Notes: generated by a model from the sequence alone, not told the origin. A stretch of 64,000 nt of DNA from Salinicola lusitanus (GCF_003206045.1 NZ_PZJM01000009.1:475901-539900); one strand, 5' to 3'; shown: positions 1 through 8,821, counted from the first letter of the stretch. Translations and numbers: made by a program.

Positions 1-155
1 CTGTGAGCTTTGTCATGGCTTGAATGCGATCACGCTAGACCGTCATGACGGTCGTCCGGAACCCTGGGCTGATGTCGATACCGTGCCAGCATCGCATCGG
101 TGACAGGTAGTGTCATGTGGTGGGGTGATGGATCGTCCTCCGATGGATGGACATC

Positions 156-1019
156 TCACTCCAGATTCTGAATCTGCTCCCGCATCTGCTCGATCAGCAC
201 CTTCAATTCCACCGCGCAGCGGGTGGTGTCGGCGACGACGGCCTTGGAGGAGAGGGTGTTGGCTTCGCGGTTGAGTTCCTGCATCAGGAAATCGAGGCGG
301 CGACCGATCGGCCCTTTCTGTTTCAACTGGCGTTCCACTTCGGTGACGTGGGTTTCCAGCCGGTCGAGTTCTTCGGCGACATCCGCCTTGTGGGCCAGCA
401 TCACCATTTCCGCTTCCAGGCGTTGCGGGTCGAGTTCGGTCTTGGCGCTCTCCAGTCGTTCCAGTAGCTGGGTACGCTGGCGCTCGAGAATCGTCGGCAG
501 GTGCTCGCGCACGGTCGCTACCTGTTCGCGGATGCCGCTCAGACGCTCGCGAATCAGTTCCGCCAGGCGCTCGCCTTCGCGGGCGCGGCCGGCATCCAAA
601 TCCTCGAGTGCGGCGTCGAACAGCGCGAGTCCGGCGGCTTTGACCTGATCGATATCCAGGCGCTGGGTGGCCATCACGCCAGGATGGGCGAGCAGCTCCA
701 GTGCGTTGGGCATCGGCGCTTCCGGGAGCTGGGCGCGAACCTGCTCCAGCGCCTGGGAGAGTGCGGCGAGTTGATCGGCATTGATCTCCGGTGCGGCGTT
801 GCCTTCGGCGGGGTCGAAACGCAGCGAGCACTCCACCTTGCCGCGGGCGAGACGCTGGCGCATGGCATCGCGAAAGTGCGGTTCGAGATCGCGCAGGGTA
901 TCGGGGAGGCGGAAGTGGGGCTCCAGGTAGCGCTGATTCACCGAGCGCAGTTCGAGCTGCAGGCTGCCCCAGTCGGCATCCCGGGTCTGGCGTGAGAAGG
1001 CGGTCATGCTGTGGGGCAT
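156..1019 (-). CDS. yicC: YicC family endoribonuclease
   Basis: A 287-residue protein of the YicC/YloC family, known in E. coli as an endoribonuclease involved in small-RNA turnover and stationary-phase survival. The start chosen here gives the family-typical N-terminus with a MTAFSR motif. An upstream in-frame Met would add 15 poorly conserved residues. The N-terminal YicC domain covers roughly the first 155 residues. The C-terminal DUF1732 region (about 200-287) carries the conserved IGRRLDFLMQELNREANT stretch. The gene is divergent from rph, 173 bp away, an arrangement common in gammaproteobacteria. Length matches the family (about 287). Confidence in the family is high; the RNA target cannot be read from the sequence. 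Confidence 0.95.
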   Translation of the reverse strand: MPHSMTAFSRQTRDADWGSLQLELRSVNQRYLEPHFRLPDTLRDLEPHFRDAMRQRLARGKVECSLRFDPAEGNAAPEINADQLAALSQALEQVRAQLPEAPMPNALELLAHPGVMATQRLDIDQVKAAGLALFDAALEDLDAGRAREGERLAELIRERLSGIREQVATVREHLPTILERQRTQLLERLESAKTELDPQRLEAEMVMLAHKADVAEELDRLETHVTEVERQLKQKGPIGRRLDFLMQELNREANTLSSKAVVADTTRCAVELKVLIEQMREQIQNLE

Positions 1020-1192
1020 GGAAGTTCCTTGGGTCGTCGAGCTGATCGATCGAGTGTAACCCATCCGTGAAGCCGTTGGCCGCCGCTCGCCAGCGGTGAA
1101 TGTGCAGCCGAGCCGTGTAGAATGGCCGGCCTGCTGTGAAGCGTCGAAGGCGTGGCGCTTCTGTCATTGATGTTTTGGATCGAGAGGCTTTC

Positions 1193-1915
1193 ATGCGCCC
1201 GAGTGGACGACAACCCGATCAGCCCCGCGAGGTCACGCTGACCCGCGGTTTTACCCGTCACGCCGAAGGCTCGGTGCTGGTGAGCTTCGGGGATACCCAG
1301 GTGCTGTGCAACGCCAGCGTCGAAGCCGGTGTGCCGCGCTGGTTGCGCGGCAAGAACCAGGGCTGGGTGACCGCCGAGTACGGCATGCTGCCGCGGGCGA
1401 CCCATACCCGCGGTGGCCGTGAGGCGGCGCGAGGCAAGCAGGGCGGGCGCACGCTGGAGATCCAGCGCCTGATCGGCCGCAGCTTGCGCGCGGCGGTGGA
1501 CCTGAAGAAACTCGGCGAGTTCACCATCACGGTCGACTGCGACGTGCTGCAGGCCGATGGCGGCACCCGTACCGCGTCGATCACCGGGGCCTGTGTGGCG
1601 CTGATCGAGGCGCTGCAGTACATGCAGCGCAAGAAGATGATCAAGACCGATCCGTTCCGCCAGTTGGTCAGCTCGATCTCGGTGGGCGTCTACAAGGGCA
1701 CGCCGGTGCTCGATCTGGACTATCCGGAAGACAGCGCCGCCGATACCGACATGAACGTGGTGATGACCGAGGACGGCAAGCTGATCGAGGTGCAGGGCAC
1801 GGCGGAGGCCGAAGCGTTTTCCCGCGCCGAGCTCAACGGCATGCTCGACCTGGCCGAGAGCGGCTGCCAGGCGCTGTTTGCCAAGCAGCATGAAGCGCTG
1901 GGCATTCGCCGCTGA
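1193..1915 (+). CDS. rph: ribonuclease PH
   Basis: A 240-residue phosphorolytic 3'-5' exoribonuclease that trims tRNA 3' ends using inorganic phosphate. The start MRPSGR is the typical RNase PH beginning; a Met 19 codons upstream opens the frame but adds non-conserved residues. Visible family features are the [18 protein letters not shown] opening, the arginine-rich phosphate-binding stretch [18 protein letters not shown], and the [19 protein letters not shown] core. Full length for the family (about 238), with no sign of the frameshift seen in some E. coli K-12 strains. Divergent from yicC. A strong hairpin lies 11 bp after the stop. Confidence 0.97.
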   Translation: MRPSGRQPDQPREVTLTRGFTRHAEGSVLVSFGDTQVLCNASVEAGVPRWLRGKNQGWVTAEYGMLPRATHTRGGREAARGKQGGRTLEIQRLIGRSLRAAVDLKKLGEFTITVDCDVLQADGGTRTASITGACVALIEALQYMQRKKMIKTDPFRQLVSSISVGVYKGTPVLDLDYPEDSAADTDMNVVMTEDGKLIEVQGTAEAEAFSRAELNGMLDLAESGCQALFAKQHEALGIRR

Positions 1916-1926
1916 TTCGCTGCCGT

Positions 1927-1960
1927 GATGGCGGCCGCATGGGCCGCCATCCTGGGTTTC
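1927..1960 (+). terminator. intrinsic terminator after rph
   Basis: A perfect 10-bp inverted repeat (GATGGCGGCC at 1927-1936, GGCCGCCATC at 1942-1951) with a 5-nt loop, followed by a T-rich stretch (GGGTTTCTCTC). It begins 11 bp after the rph stop. Confidence 0.8.
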
Positions 1961-2080
1961 TCTCCGATTTTCTCTTCTCTTTTCGCGGTTTTCTCCCCTG
2001 GGGATTTCGACTTCCGGCTGACTGGCTGGTCATCGTCGCTCGGCGGGCTCAGGCCCGGCGGCAGGGCCCGGTATTTCTAC

Positions 2081-2094
2081 TAGACTAAAGTCCA
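2081..2094. promoter_or_regulatory. TAGAC-N4-GTCCA box upstream of poxB-type gene
   Basis: TAGACTAAAGTCCA, a near-perfect dyad (TAGAC, 4 nt, GTCCA) 106 bp before the pyruvate oxidase start. The same half-site and spacing recur as a perfect dyad at 6530-6543 near the alkene reductase. TetR- and LysR-type redox regulators use similar TAGAC-type dyads. The regulator here is unknown. Confidence 0.4.
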
Positions 2095-2200
2095 AGCACT
2101 GGGGCCTCGGCTTGGAGGCTCCATTCGCTGTTCTCTTCAGTCATCGGGGCTGCCCGGCATCTGACCTCGCCGGGAGTCCAGTCAACCCAGGGAGACTCTC

Positions 2201-3937
2201 GTGGCCGAACCGAATATTGCGGACCTCATCATCGAGACGCTGGACCGCGCCGGCGTGCGCAACATCTGGGGGCTGCCGGGCGACTCGCTCAATGGCCTGA
2301 CCGAGAGCCTGCGACGCCAGGAGCGGATTCGCTGGCGCGGCGTGCGCCACGAGGAGGTGGCGGCACTCGCGGCCAGCGCCGAGGCCGATGCCACCAAGCG
2401 TCTGTCGGTCTGCGCCGGCTCCTGCGGCCCGGGCAATCTGCATCTGATCAACGGTCTGTACGAGGCCCAGCGCGCTAATGTGCCGATGCTGGCGATCGCC
2501 GCGCAGATCCCCTCCAGCGAGATCGGCCTGGGCTACTTCCAGGAGACCCACCCCGAGAACCTGTTCCGTGAGTGCAGCGACTACTGCGAGCTGGTGTCGT
2601 CGCCGGCGCAGATGCCGCGGGTGCTGGAGACCGCCATGAACGTGGCGATCACCCAGCGCAGCGTGGCGGTGATCGTGATACCGGGGGACATCGCCCTGCA
2701 GCCGGCACCGGTCAAGGCCTCGAGCTGGTCCGATCCGGTGCGCGCCGTGCCGGTGCCGCCCGCGCCTGCACTCGATGAGCTGGCCGAATTGATCAATGGC
2801 CAGGAGCGTGTGGCGATTCTCGGCGGCTACGGCTGCGACGGCTATCACGATCAGGTCGTCGCCCTGGCCGAACGGCTGAAGGCACCGGTCGTCCATGCGC
2901 TGCGCGGCAAGCAGTCGCTGGAGTACGACAATCCCTATGACGTCGGCATGACCGGGCTGATCGGTTTCAGCTCCGGCTATCACGCGCTCAAGGATTGCGA
3001 CTTCCTGCTGATGCTGGGAACCAACTTTCCCTATCGCGACTTCTTCCCCGAGCACGGCAGGATCGTCCAGATCGACGAGCGCGGCCCCCACCTGGGCCGG
3101 CGCAGCCCGTTGCTGAAGGGACTGGTGGGCGATATCGGCGCTACCCTCGAGGCGCTGCTGCCGCGTCTGATCGAGAAGACCGATCGGGATTTCCTCGACG
3201 ATGCCCAGAAGGATTACCGCAAGGCGCGCAAGGGACTCGACGATCTCGCCACCCCGCGCGGCAGCGGCGAACCGCTGCATCCGCAATATCTGACCGCGCG
3301 AGTGAGCGAGCTGGCCACCGGCGATGCCGTGTTCACCTGCGACGTCGGCACGCCGACGGTGTGGGCGGCGCGCTACCTGGCCATGAACGGTCAGCGAAGG
3401 CTGACCGGCTCGTTCATGCACGGCTCGATGGCCACCGCGGTACCCCAGGCGATGGGTTGGCAGGCGACCTTCCCCGAGCGCCAGGTGGTGGCGCTGGCCG
3501 GCGATGGCGGTGTCAGCATGCTGATGGGGGATCTGATCACGCTGGTCGAGCATCGACTGCCGGTGAAGATCGTGGTCTACAACAACCACACGCTGGGCTT
3601 CGTGGCGATGGAGATGAAAGCGGCGGGCTTCGTCGACGAAGTCACCAACCTGCCGGCGGCGGATTTCGCCAAGGTCGCCGAGTCGCTGGGCATGTTCAGC
3701 GTCCGTGTCGAATCCTCCGACGCCATCGACGATGCGTTGCGCGAGGCGTTCGCGCATGACGGCCCGGCGCTGGTCGACGTGCGCACCGCCAAGCAGGAGC
3801 TGTCGATTCCGCCGCGTATCCAGGCCGAGCAGGCCAAGGGCTTCAGCCTCTACACCATGCGCGCGGTGATGAGCGGTCGCGGCGACGAAGTGGTCGATCT
3901 GGCCAAGACCAACTGGCCGTGGCGGCGCAAGAAGTAG
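2201..3937 (+). CDS. poxB: thiamine-dependent pyruvate oxidase/dehydrogenase (PoxB-type)
   Basis: A 578-residue ThDP- and FAD-dependent enzyme of the PoxB class, which oxidatively decarboxylates pyruvate to acetate and passes electrons to quinone at the membrane. It starts at GTG behind GGGAG. The N-terminal pyrimidine-binding domain has the catalytic Glu in [14 protein letters not shown] (about residues 49-62). The C-terminal ThDP motif begins at GDGG (residues 434-437) and ends at YNNHTLGF. The extreme C-terminus (TNWPWRRKK) is basic and aromatic, as in the membrane-associating tail of PoxB. Length matches E. coli PoxB (572). It is monocistronic and convergent with the TetR gene. Acetolactate synthase and other ThDP enzymes are alternatives, but the overall sequence style is PoxB. 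Confidence 0.88.
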   Translation: MAEPNIADLIIETLDRAGVRNIWGLPGDSLNGLTESLRRQERIRWRGVRHEEVAALAASAEADATKRLSVCAGSCGPGNLHLINGLYEAQRANVPMLAIAAQIPSSEIGLGYFQETHPENLFRECSDYCELVSSPAQMPRVLETAMNVAITQRSVAVIVIPGDIALQPAPVKASSWSDPVRAVPVPPAPALDELAELINGQERVAILGGYGCDGYHDQVVALAERLKAPVVHALRGKQSLEYDNPYDVGMTGLIGFSSGYHALKDCDFLLMLGTNFPYRDFFPEHGRIVQIDERGPHLGRRSPLLKGLVGDIGATLEALLPRLIEKTDRDFLDDAQKDYRKARKGLDDLATPRGSGEPLHPQYLTARVSELATGDAVFTCDVGTPTVWAARYLAMNGQRRLTGSFMHGSMATAVPQAMGWQATFPERQVVALAGDGGVSMLMGDLITLVEHRLPVKIVVYNNHTLGFVAMEMKAAGFVDEVTNLPAADFAKVAESLGMFSVRVESSDAIDDALREAFAHDGPALVDVRTAKQELSIPPRIQAEQAKGFSLYTMRAVMSGRGDEVVDLAKTNWPWRRKK

Positions 3938-3958
3938 ACGACGACAACCGCGATGATG

Positions 3959-3991
3959 CCGTCGCCCGGCCCTCTCGCCGGTGGGCGACGG
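3959..3991. terminator. hairpin between convergent poxB and TetR genes
   Basis: Arms CCGTCGCCC (3959-3967) and GGGCGACGG (3983-3991) form a perfect 9-bp stem with a 15-nt loop in the 64-bp gap between convergent genes. No long T-run is present, so it may be a weak or bidirectional terminator. Confidence 0.45.
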
Positions 3992-4001
3992 TGATCTCCG
4001 A

Positions 4002-4610
4002 TCAGCTCGGGCTGGTGGAAGGGTCGAGCGCCAATAGCCCCGAGGCCAGTTGGCGGAAAGCGTCGGTGGCCCTGTCCAGCACGTCAGCATCATCGCTGGC
4101 GGCGACCCAGAGCGCGGCGTTGAGCGCCGCGCCATTGATCAACCGGGCGGCGGCTTCCACGTCCACCGGCTTGACGACTCCCTCCCTGCTCAACGCCTCC
4201 AGCGTCGTCATCGTCGCCAGCAGGCAGCGGTTCTGGCTCGGCCACTGGGAGGGATCTCCCAGCACCGCCGGGCCATCCAGCAGCACGATGCGCTGGATCT
4301 CGGGATCGCGCGCCAGCTCGATGTAGGCACCACCCTCCGCCAGCAGTGCCTCCCAGGCATCGGTATGGCGCTGCCCGATCTCGTGGGCACGGGCGGCCAT
4401 CTCGCTGTCGAGTCGATCGACCACGGCGGCGAGCAGGCCCCGCTTGTCACCGAAGTGATGATAGAGCGCGCCGCGGGTCAGGCCGGCGCGGGCGGTGAGC
4501 TCGTCCATCGAGGCGCCGGCGTAGCCCTTCTCGGCGAAGGCCGCTCGCGCGGCATCGATCAGCTTGGCGCGGGTCTCTTCCAGCATTTCGGCGCGACTAC
4601 GTCGGGTCAT
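4002..4610 (-). CDS. TetR/AcrR family transcriptional regulator
   Basis: A 202-residue repressor of the TetR family. The N-terminal helix-turn-helix is clear: DAARAAFAEKGYAGASMDELTARAGLTRGALYHHFGDKRGLLAAVV, about residues 19-63. The C-terminal two-thirds is a ligand-binding and dimerisation region without recognisable specificity. The start MTRRSRAEM is preferred over a Met 24 codons upstream because that extension runs through the operator-proximal leader. It is divergent from a Rid-family gene, and the shared 181-bp gap holds three evenly spaced palindromes. It therefore probably represses both itself and the Rid gene. The effector is unknown. Confidence 0.92.
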   Translation of the reverse strand: MTRRSRAEMLEETRAKLIDAARAAFAEKGYAGASMDELTARAGLTRGALYHHFGDKRGLLAAVVDRLDSEMAARAHEIGQRHTDAWEALLAEGGAYIELARDPEIQRIVLLDGPAVLGDPSQWPSQNRCLLATMTTLEALSREGVVKPVDVEAAARLINGAALNAALWVAASDDADVLDRATDAFRQLASGLLALDPSTSPS

Positions 4611-4680
4611 GATCTCTCCTGTGTTCAAGACGGCTTCGTCCGTTCCGCCGCAAGGGTATCGCGAGACGACGAGTATTGGC

Positions 4681-4741
4681 ATACGCAGCGTATATTAGTT
4701 TGACATACATCGCGTATGTGTCGTTAATATACGTGTCGTAT
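4681..4741. promoter_or_regulatory. three tandem 13-bp palindromic operators, 24-bp period
   Basis: Three copies of a 13-bp dyad ATACR-N3-CGTAT lie at 4681-4693 (ATACGCAGCGTAT), 4705-4717 (ATACATCGCGTAT, one mismatch) and 4729-4741 (ATACGTGTCGTAT). Starts are exactly 24 bp apart in an AT-rich island between the divergent TetR and Rid genes. Arms of the first and third are perfect. They are the best candidates for binding sites of the adjacent TetR protein. Confidence 0.75.
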
Positions 4742-4791
4742 GTCAATTCTCTGGCGCTCTCGCGCGTCGCGCTGTCCCAAGGAGTCAAACC

Positions 4792-5208
4792 ATGTTGCAA
4801 GCTCAGCCTACCCAGTCGCCGCAGCCGGTCTTTCCCGCCAACCGTAGTGCGCTTTACGAGAAGCACGGCTACTCGGCCGCGATTCGCTCCGGGGATCTGC
4901 TTTTCGTCTCCGGCCAAGTCGGCAGCCGCGAGGATGGCTCGCCGGAGCCCGATTTCGAACGCCAGGTCGCGCTCGCCTTCGACAATCTAAAAGCGGTGTT
5001 GGCCGCCGCCGGCTGCGGGCTGGAGGATCTCGTCGACGTCACCACCTTCCACACCGATCCGGAGCATCAGTTCGATACGGTGCTGGCGACCAAGTCGCGC
5101 CACTTCCCGGCGCCGCCCTATCCCAACTGGACCGCCGTGGGCGTGAACTGGCTGGCCGGATTCGATTTCGAGATCAAGGTGGTGGCGCGGATTCCGAACG
5201 GCGCCTGA
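4792..5208 (+). CDS. RidA/YjgF/Rid family protein
   Basis: A 138-residue protein of the YjgF/YER057c/UK114 fold, preceded by AAGGAG with good spacing. Conserved features are DLLFVSGQVGSREDG, the NLKAVLAAAGCGLEDLVDVTTF helix-strand, and a C-terminal FDFEIKVVARI strand. In canonical RidA an arginine near the end (E. coli Arg105, VARLP) binds the carboxylate of the imine substrate. Here the aligned stretch reads VNWLAG, with no arginine. It probably belongs to one of the Rid subfamilies that are not 2-aminoacrylate deaminases. It is controlled from the divergent TetR promoter region and followed by a strong terminator, so it is a single-gene unit. Function beyond the fold is unknown. Confidence 0.88.
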   Translation: MLQAQPTQSPQPVFPANRSALYEKHGYSAAIRSGDLLFVSGQVGSREDGSPEPDFERQVALAFDNLKAVLAAAGCGLEDLVDVTTFHTDPEHQFDTVLATKSRHFPAPPYPNWTAVGVNWLAGFDFEIKVVARIPNGA

Positions 5209-5230
5209 CTACCAGTTGCCCCCAACGACG

Positions 5231-5258
5231 AACGCCCCGCGGTTGCGGGGCGTTTTCA
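5231..5258 (+). terminator. intrinsic terminator after the Rid gene
   Basis: A perfect 10-bp stem, AACGCCCCGC (5231-5240) with GCGGGGCGTT (5245-5254), GGTT loop, followed by TTTC. It starts 22 bp after the stop codon. Confidence 0.92.
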
Positions 5259-5312
5259 TCTCAGCGACAGGATAGCGCCAGCGAGGCGCCGGGATTACGG
5301 CGGGTCAGGCGA

Positions 5313-6446
5313 TCAGGATTTTTCCTCAATCATCTTTTCGCGCGCCAGACGTGCCTGTTCTTCCTCGTAGGTGGGAAAGTCGACATAGCCTCGGGCATCG
5401 CCGCCGTAGAAGGTATCCGGGTCGAACTCGGCCAGCGGCCAGTCGTGCTGCAGGCGCTCGACCAGATCCGGGTTGGAGGTGAAGTAGCGACCGAATACCG
5501 GCAGGTCGATGGTACCTTCATCGACCAGCTTCTGCGCTTCCGCCTTGTCGAGATTGCCGGCGAACAGCAGCGTGCCGCGATAGGCGTCGCGGAACTGACG
5601 CAGGAACTCCCGCGGCAGGCCATCCTGCCCCTGGGCGCCCTGGTCCATCAGGTGGACGTAGGCCAGGCCGCGCTTGCTCAGCTCGGCGGCAAGATAGAGA
5701 TAGGTGCCTTCGATATCGTCGTAGCTCGGCATATCGAACAGGGTGCCGTAAGGCGTCAGGCGCACGCCGACACGATGCGCGCCGATCAGCGCGATCGAGG
5801 CGTCGATCGCCTCGAGCAGCAGCCGGCAACGGTTCTCGCGCGAACCGCCGTAGTCGTCGGTGCGGTCGTTGAGGCCGGCGTTGATGAACTGCTCGAGCAG
5901 GTAGCCGTTGGCCCCGTGCAGTTCGACGCCGTCGAAGCCGGCATTACGCGCGTTCAGCGCCGCCTGGGCGAAGTCGTCGACGAGCCGGCGGCACTCTTCG
6001 GTAGTGGCCGCGCGCGGCGTCGTCGCCGCCAGCATGTCGGGCTGACCGTCTTCGTTGTAGCCGAACGCCATGCCGCCCTGCTTGGCGCTGCTGCTGATCG
6101 GCGCGGCGCCGTTGAGCTGGATCGAGGTGTGCGAGACACGGCCGACGTGCCAGGTCTGGCAGAAGATGACCCCGCCGCGCTCGTGCACGGCCTGGGTCGC
6201 TTTCTTCCAGCCGGCGATCTGGTCCGGTCCGTAGATGCCCGGATTGAACAGGTAACCCTGGCCCTCGCGGGAGATCGGGCTGCCCTCGGAGATGATCAGC
6301 CCGGCACTGGCGCGCTGACGATAGTAGAGGGCGCCCATCTCGTCGGGGATGTCGCCCTTGGCGCGGGCCCGGGTCATCGGGGCCATGACGATGCGATTGT
6401 TGAGGCGCGTACCGGCAAGATCGAACGGTTCGAATAGCGATGTCAT
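5313..6446 (-). CDS. alkene reductase, old yellow enzyme family
   Basis: A 377-residue FMN-dependent NAD(P)H oxidoreductase of the old yellow enzyme family (NemA/xenobiotic reductase group), which reduces activated C=C bonds or nitro compounds in the cytoplasm. It shows the N-terminal RIVMAPMTRARA motif, FCQTWHVGRVSH, the HGANGYLLEQFINAGLNDRTDDYGGS signature, and the C-terminal FAGNLDKAEAQ and VFGRYFTSNPDLVERL stretches that bind FMN phosphate. Length matches the family (about 365-375). It lies 184 bp downstream of the SDR gene on the same strand, separated by a hairpin and a TAGAC dyad, so it probably has its own promoter. The exact substrate is not predictable. Confidence 0.93.
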   Translation of the reverse strand: MTSLFEPFDLAGTRLNNRIVMAPMTRARAKGDIPDEMGALYYRQRASAGLIISEGSPISREGQGYLFNPGIYGPDQIAGWKKATQAVHERGGVIFCQTWHVGRVSHTSIQLNGAAPISSSAKQGGMAFGYNEDGQPDMLAATTPRAATTEECRRLVDDFAQAALNARNAGFDGVELHGANGYLLEQFINAGLNDRTDDYGGSRENRCRLLLEAIDASIALIGAHRVGVRLTPYGTLFDMPSYDDIEGTYLYLAAELSKRGLAYVHLMDQGAQGQDGLPREFLRQFRDAYRGTLLFAGNLDKAEAQKLVDEGTIDLPVFGRYFTSNPDLVERLQHDWPLAEFDPDTFYGGDARGYVDFPTYEEEQARLAREKMIEEKS

Positions 6447-6502
6447 ATCGTGAACTCCTTTTTATGCCGACATTCGGCCGCGGTAATGGCCGGCCAAACG
6501 CA

Positions 6503-6526
6503 GAGCGAGCCCGAAAGGGCTCGCTC
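6503..6526 (-). terminator. hairpin between SDR gene and alkene reductase
   Basis: A perfect 10-bp stem GAGCGAGCCC (6503-6512) / GGGCTCGCTC (6517-6526) with a 4-nt loop (TTTC on the transcribed minus strand). It sits between the SDR stop and the reductase start. There is no T-run, so it is a weak terminator or a transcript-stability hairpin. Confidence 0.5.
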
Positions 6527-6529
6527 GAA

Positions 6530-6543
6530 TAGACCAAAGTCTA
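6530..6543. promoter_or_regulatory. TAGAC-N4-GTCTA dyad upstream of alkene reductase
   Basis: TAGACCAAAGTCTA is a perfect 5-bp dyad about 84 bp before the reductase start. NemR in E. coli binds a TAGACC-type dyad upstream of its reductase gene, but with two more spacer bases. A related box lies upstream of the pyruvate oxidase at 2081-2094. Confidence 0.5.
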
Positions 6544-6630
6544 GGAAACGATTAGCCGACCAACAATGAAACCTGACGACCGTGTCGATAGGGGGAACCT
6601 ATCGCGGGCCGGGCCGAATCGCGGGCCGGT

Positions 6631-7398
6631 TCACACCACCGAGGTCATGCCGCCATCGACGAACACGTTCTGCCCGGAGACGAAGTCGGACGCCCCGGAG
6701 CAGAGGTAGACCAGCGTGCCTACCAGCTCCTCGACCTGGCCCCAGCGCTGGGCCGGCGTGCGCTTCTCGATCCAGGCGTTGAAATCGGCGTCCTGCCACA
6801 AGGCCTGATTCATGTCGGTCTGGAAGTAGCCGGGGGATAGGCAGTTGACCTGGATGCCGTAGCGCGCCAGGTCCGCCGCCATGCCCTGGGTCAGCAGCGC
6901 CACGCCGCCCTTGGAGGCGGCGTAGGGCACGATGGTTTCGCGGGCCAGCTTCGACTGCACCGAGCCGACATTGACGATCTTGCCGCTGCCGCGCTCGGAC
7001 ATCGCCGGACTCAGCGCCCTGGAAACATAGAAGGCGCTGGAGAGATTCGTCGCCAGCACGGCGTCCCAGTCGGCGGGGTCGAAGTCGTTGAAGGGCGCCC
7101 GCTTCTGCAGGCCGGCGTTGTTGACCAGGATGTCCGGCACGCCGAGTCGTTCGATCAACGCGGCAGTGGCGGCTTTCACGGCCTCGGCATCGGTGACGTC
7201 GAAGGCCACGGCGTCGACCTGGGCCCCGGTCTCTGCCGCCAGTATCCGCGCGGCCTCGTCGGCGGCTTCCTGGCGGCGTCCGTGAAGGATGACATGAGCG
7301 CCGCGCTCGGCCAGCCCGCGGGCCAGGGCGTTGCCCAGCCCGCGGGTCGAGCCGGTGACCAGCGCCAGCCGGTCGCGAATGTCGAAAAGGTCTTTCAT
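6631..7398 (-). CDS. SDR family oxidoreductase, gluconate 5-dehydrogenase-like
   Basis: A 255-residue classical short-chain dehydrogenase. The NAD(P)-binding motif GSTRGLGNALA is near residues 16-26, NNAG appears as ILVNNAGLQKR, and the catalytic YAASKGG (Tyr, Lys) follows a conserved Ser in NVGSVQS. The opening FDIRDRLALVTGSTRGLG and the C-terminal FVSGQNVFVDGG resemble the IdnO/gluconate 5-dehydrogenase group, which interconverts 5-ketogluconate and gluconate. It is 43 bp downstream of a GntP-family permease on the same strand, which supports a sugar-acid role. A different hydroxy acid as substrate remains possible. Confidence 0.85.
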   Translation of the reverse strand: MKDLFDIRDRLALVTGSTRGLGNALARGLAERGAHVILHGRRQEAADEAARILAAETGAQVDAVAFDVTDAEAVKAATAALIERLGVPDILVNNAGLQKRAPFNDFDPADWDAVLATNLSSAFYVSRALSPAMSERGSGKIVNVGSVQSKLARETIVPYAASKGGVALLTQGMAADLARYGIQVNCLSPGYFQTDMNQALWQDADFNAWIEKRTPAQRWGQVEELVGTLVYLCSGASDFVSGQNVFVDGGMTSVV

Positions 7399-7441
7399 CG
7401 ATACTCCTTGCCGCCAAAATCGGATCCGGCGGGTCAGTGGC

Positions 7442-8821
7442 CTAGAAAATCAGATAGACGATGCAGGCGAGCAGGAAGCCCACCACCGATTCCAGCGCCT
7501 GCTGCACGGTCCAGGTCATCAGCGTGGTCTTGACGTCCATGCCCAAAAGCCGCCCCACCAGCCAGAAGCCGGAGTCGTTGACGTGGCCGGCGAACACCGA
7601 GCCGGCAGCGGTGGCGAGGGTGATCGCGACGATCTGCATGGCCGAGAAGTCGCCGCTGGCGACGGCGGGCGCCATCAGCCCGGCGGCGGTGACCAGCGCC
7701 ACCGTGGCCGAGCCCTGGGCCAGGCGCATCACCACCGCGACCAGGTAGGCGGCGACGATCACCGGCATGCCCAGGTCGCTCATCGAGTCGGAGAGCGCAT
7801 CGCCGATGCCGGAGGCCTGCAGCACCCCGCCGAACATGCCGCCGGCGCCGGTGATCAGGATCACCGAGCAGATCGGCCCCAGCGAGGAGTCGACGATCTT
7901 CTCCAGCGCGCTGCCGCCTTCACCGCGGCGGCTGCCCAGCACGTAGATCGCCACCAGCACCGAGATCAGCAGTGCGATCGGCGTCTCGCCCAGCGAGGAG
8001 AGGAACTGGAACCAGGTGGCGTCGCTGTCGGCCACGCCGGCGGCGCGGGCGAAATCGAGCCCGGTATTGAGAAAGATCAGCGCCAGCGGCAACAGCAGCA
8101 GCGCAATGACCGTACCCACGCTGGGCGGATTCTCGATCGTGTCGTTGTCCTGGCCGCCGAACAGGCTGACTTCCAGCTTGAAGTCGAACCGGCTGGCGGC
8201 AAAACGCCCCCACAGGTAACCCGAGAGGTACCACATCGGGAAGGCGATGAGGATCCCCACCAGCAGCACCAGACCCAGATTGGCGCCGTAGAGCTCGGTG
8301 GCGGTGACCGGGCCGGGATGGGGCGGCACGAACACGTGCATCACCGAAAATGCCGCCGCCGCCGGCAGGGCGTAGAGCAGCACCGGGCCGCCGAGGCGTT
8401 TCGCCACCGCGAAGATGATCGGTAGCATCACGATCAGCCCGGCGTCGAAGAAGATCGGGAAACCCATGATCAGCGAGGCGATACCCAGCGCGAACGGGGC
8501 GCGGGACTCGCCGAACAGCGACACCATCCGTTCGGCCAGCACCTGGGCGCCGCCGGAGTGCTCCACCAGCTTGCCGAGCATCGCGCCGAAACCGACCAGC
8601 AGCGCCACCGAGCCCAGCGTGCCGGCGAAGCTGTCGGTCATGGTATCGACGATGGCACCGGCCGGGATGCCGGTGGCAAAGGCGGTCAGCAGGCTGACCA
8701 GCACCAGGGTGGGAAAGGCGTGTAGATGAAAGCGGATGATCAGTACCAGCAGCAGGGCGATCGCGGCGGCGGCGATGCCGAGCAACGGCCCTGCGGTCAG
8801 GGTTTGCGTCCAGTCGTCCAT
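7442..8821 (-). CDS. GntP family gluconate:proton symporter
   Basis: A 459-residue inner-membrane permease with 12 or more hydrophobic segments, of the GntP family that imports gluconate and related aldonates with protons. Start MDDWTQTLTAGPLLG is preferred over a Met 14 codons upstream. Recognisable stretches are GFGAMLGKLVEHSGGAQVLAERM, GFPIFFDAGLIVMLPII, FVPPHPGPVTA, GAGGMFGGVLQASGIG and the C-terminal NDSGFWLVGRLLGM. All are typical of GntT/GntP. It is first in a two-gene unit with the SDR dehydrogenase. No kinase or hexonate dehydratase is nearby. Overlapping palindromes at 8872-8901 lie just upstream. Confidence 0.92.
   Translation of the reverse strand: MDDWTQTLTAGPLLGIAAAAIALLLVLIIRFHLHAFPTLVLVSLLTAFATGIPAGAIVDTMTDSFAGTLGSVALLVGFGAMLGKLVEHSGGAQVLAERMVSLFGESRAPFALGIASLIMGFPIFFDAGLIVMLPIIFAVAKRLGGPVLLYALPAAAAFSVMHVFVPPHPGPVTATELYGANLGLVLLVGILIAFPMWYLSGYLWGRFAASRFDFKLEVSLFGGQDNDTIENPPSVGTVIALLLLPLALIFLNTGLDFARAAGVADSDATWFQFLSSLGETPIALLISVLVAIYVLGSRRGEGGSALEKIVDSSLGPICSVILITGAGGMFGGVLQASGIGDALSDSMSDLGMPVIVAAYLVAVVMRLAQGSATVALVTAAGLMAPAVASGDFSAMQIVAITLATAAGSVFAGHVNDSGFWLVGRLLGMDVKTTLMTWTVQQALESVVGFLLACIVYLIF

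Noticed and set aside
1..155. A gene fragment at the left edge
   Set aside because: No frame with family resemblance was found; the segment looks like plain 3' flanking DNA of yicC.
2141..4135. A 664-codon open frame antisense to the pyruvate oxidase gene
   Set aside because: It lacks family features and is His/Arg/Gln-rich, as expected for the antisense of GC-rich coding DNA; the sense frame encodes a complete PoxB.
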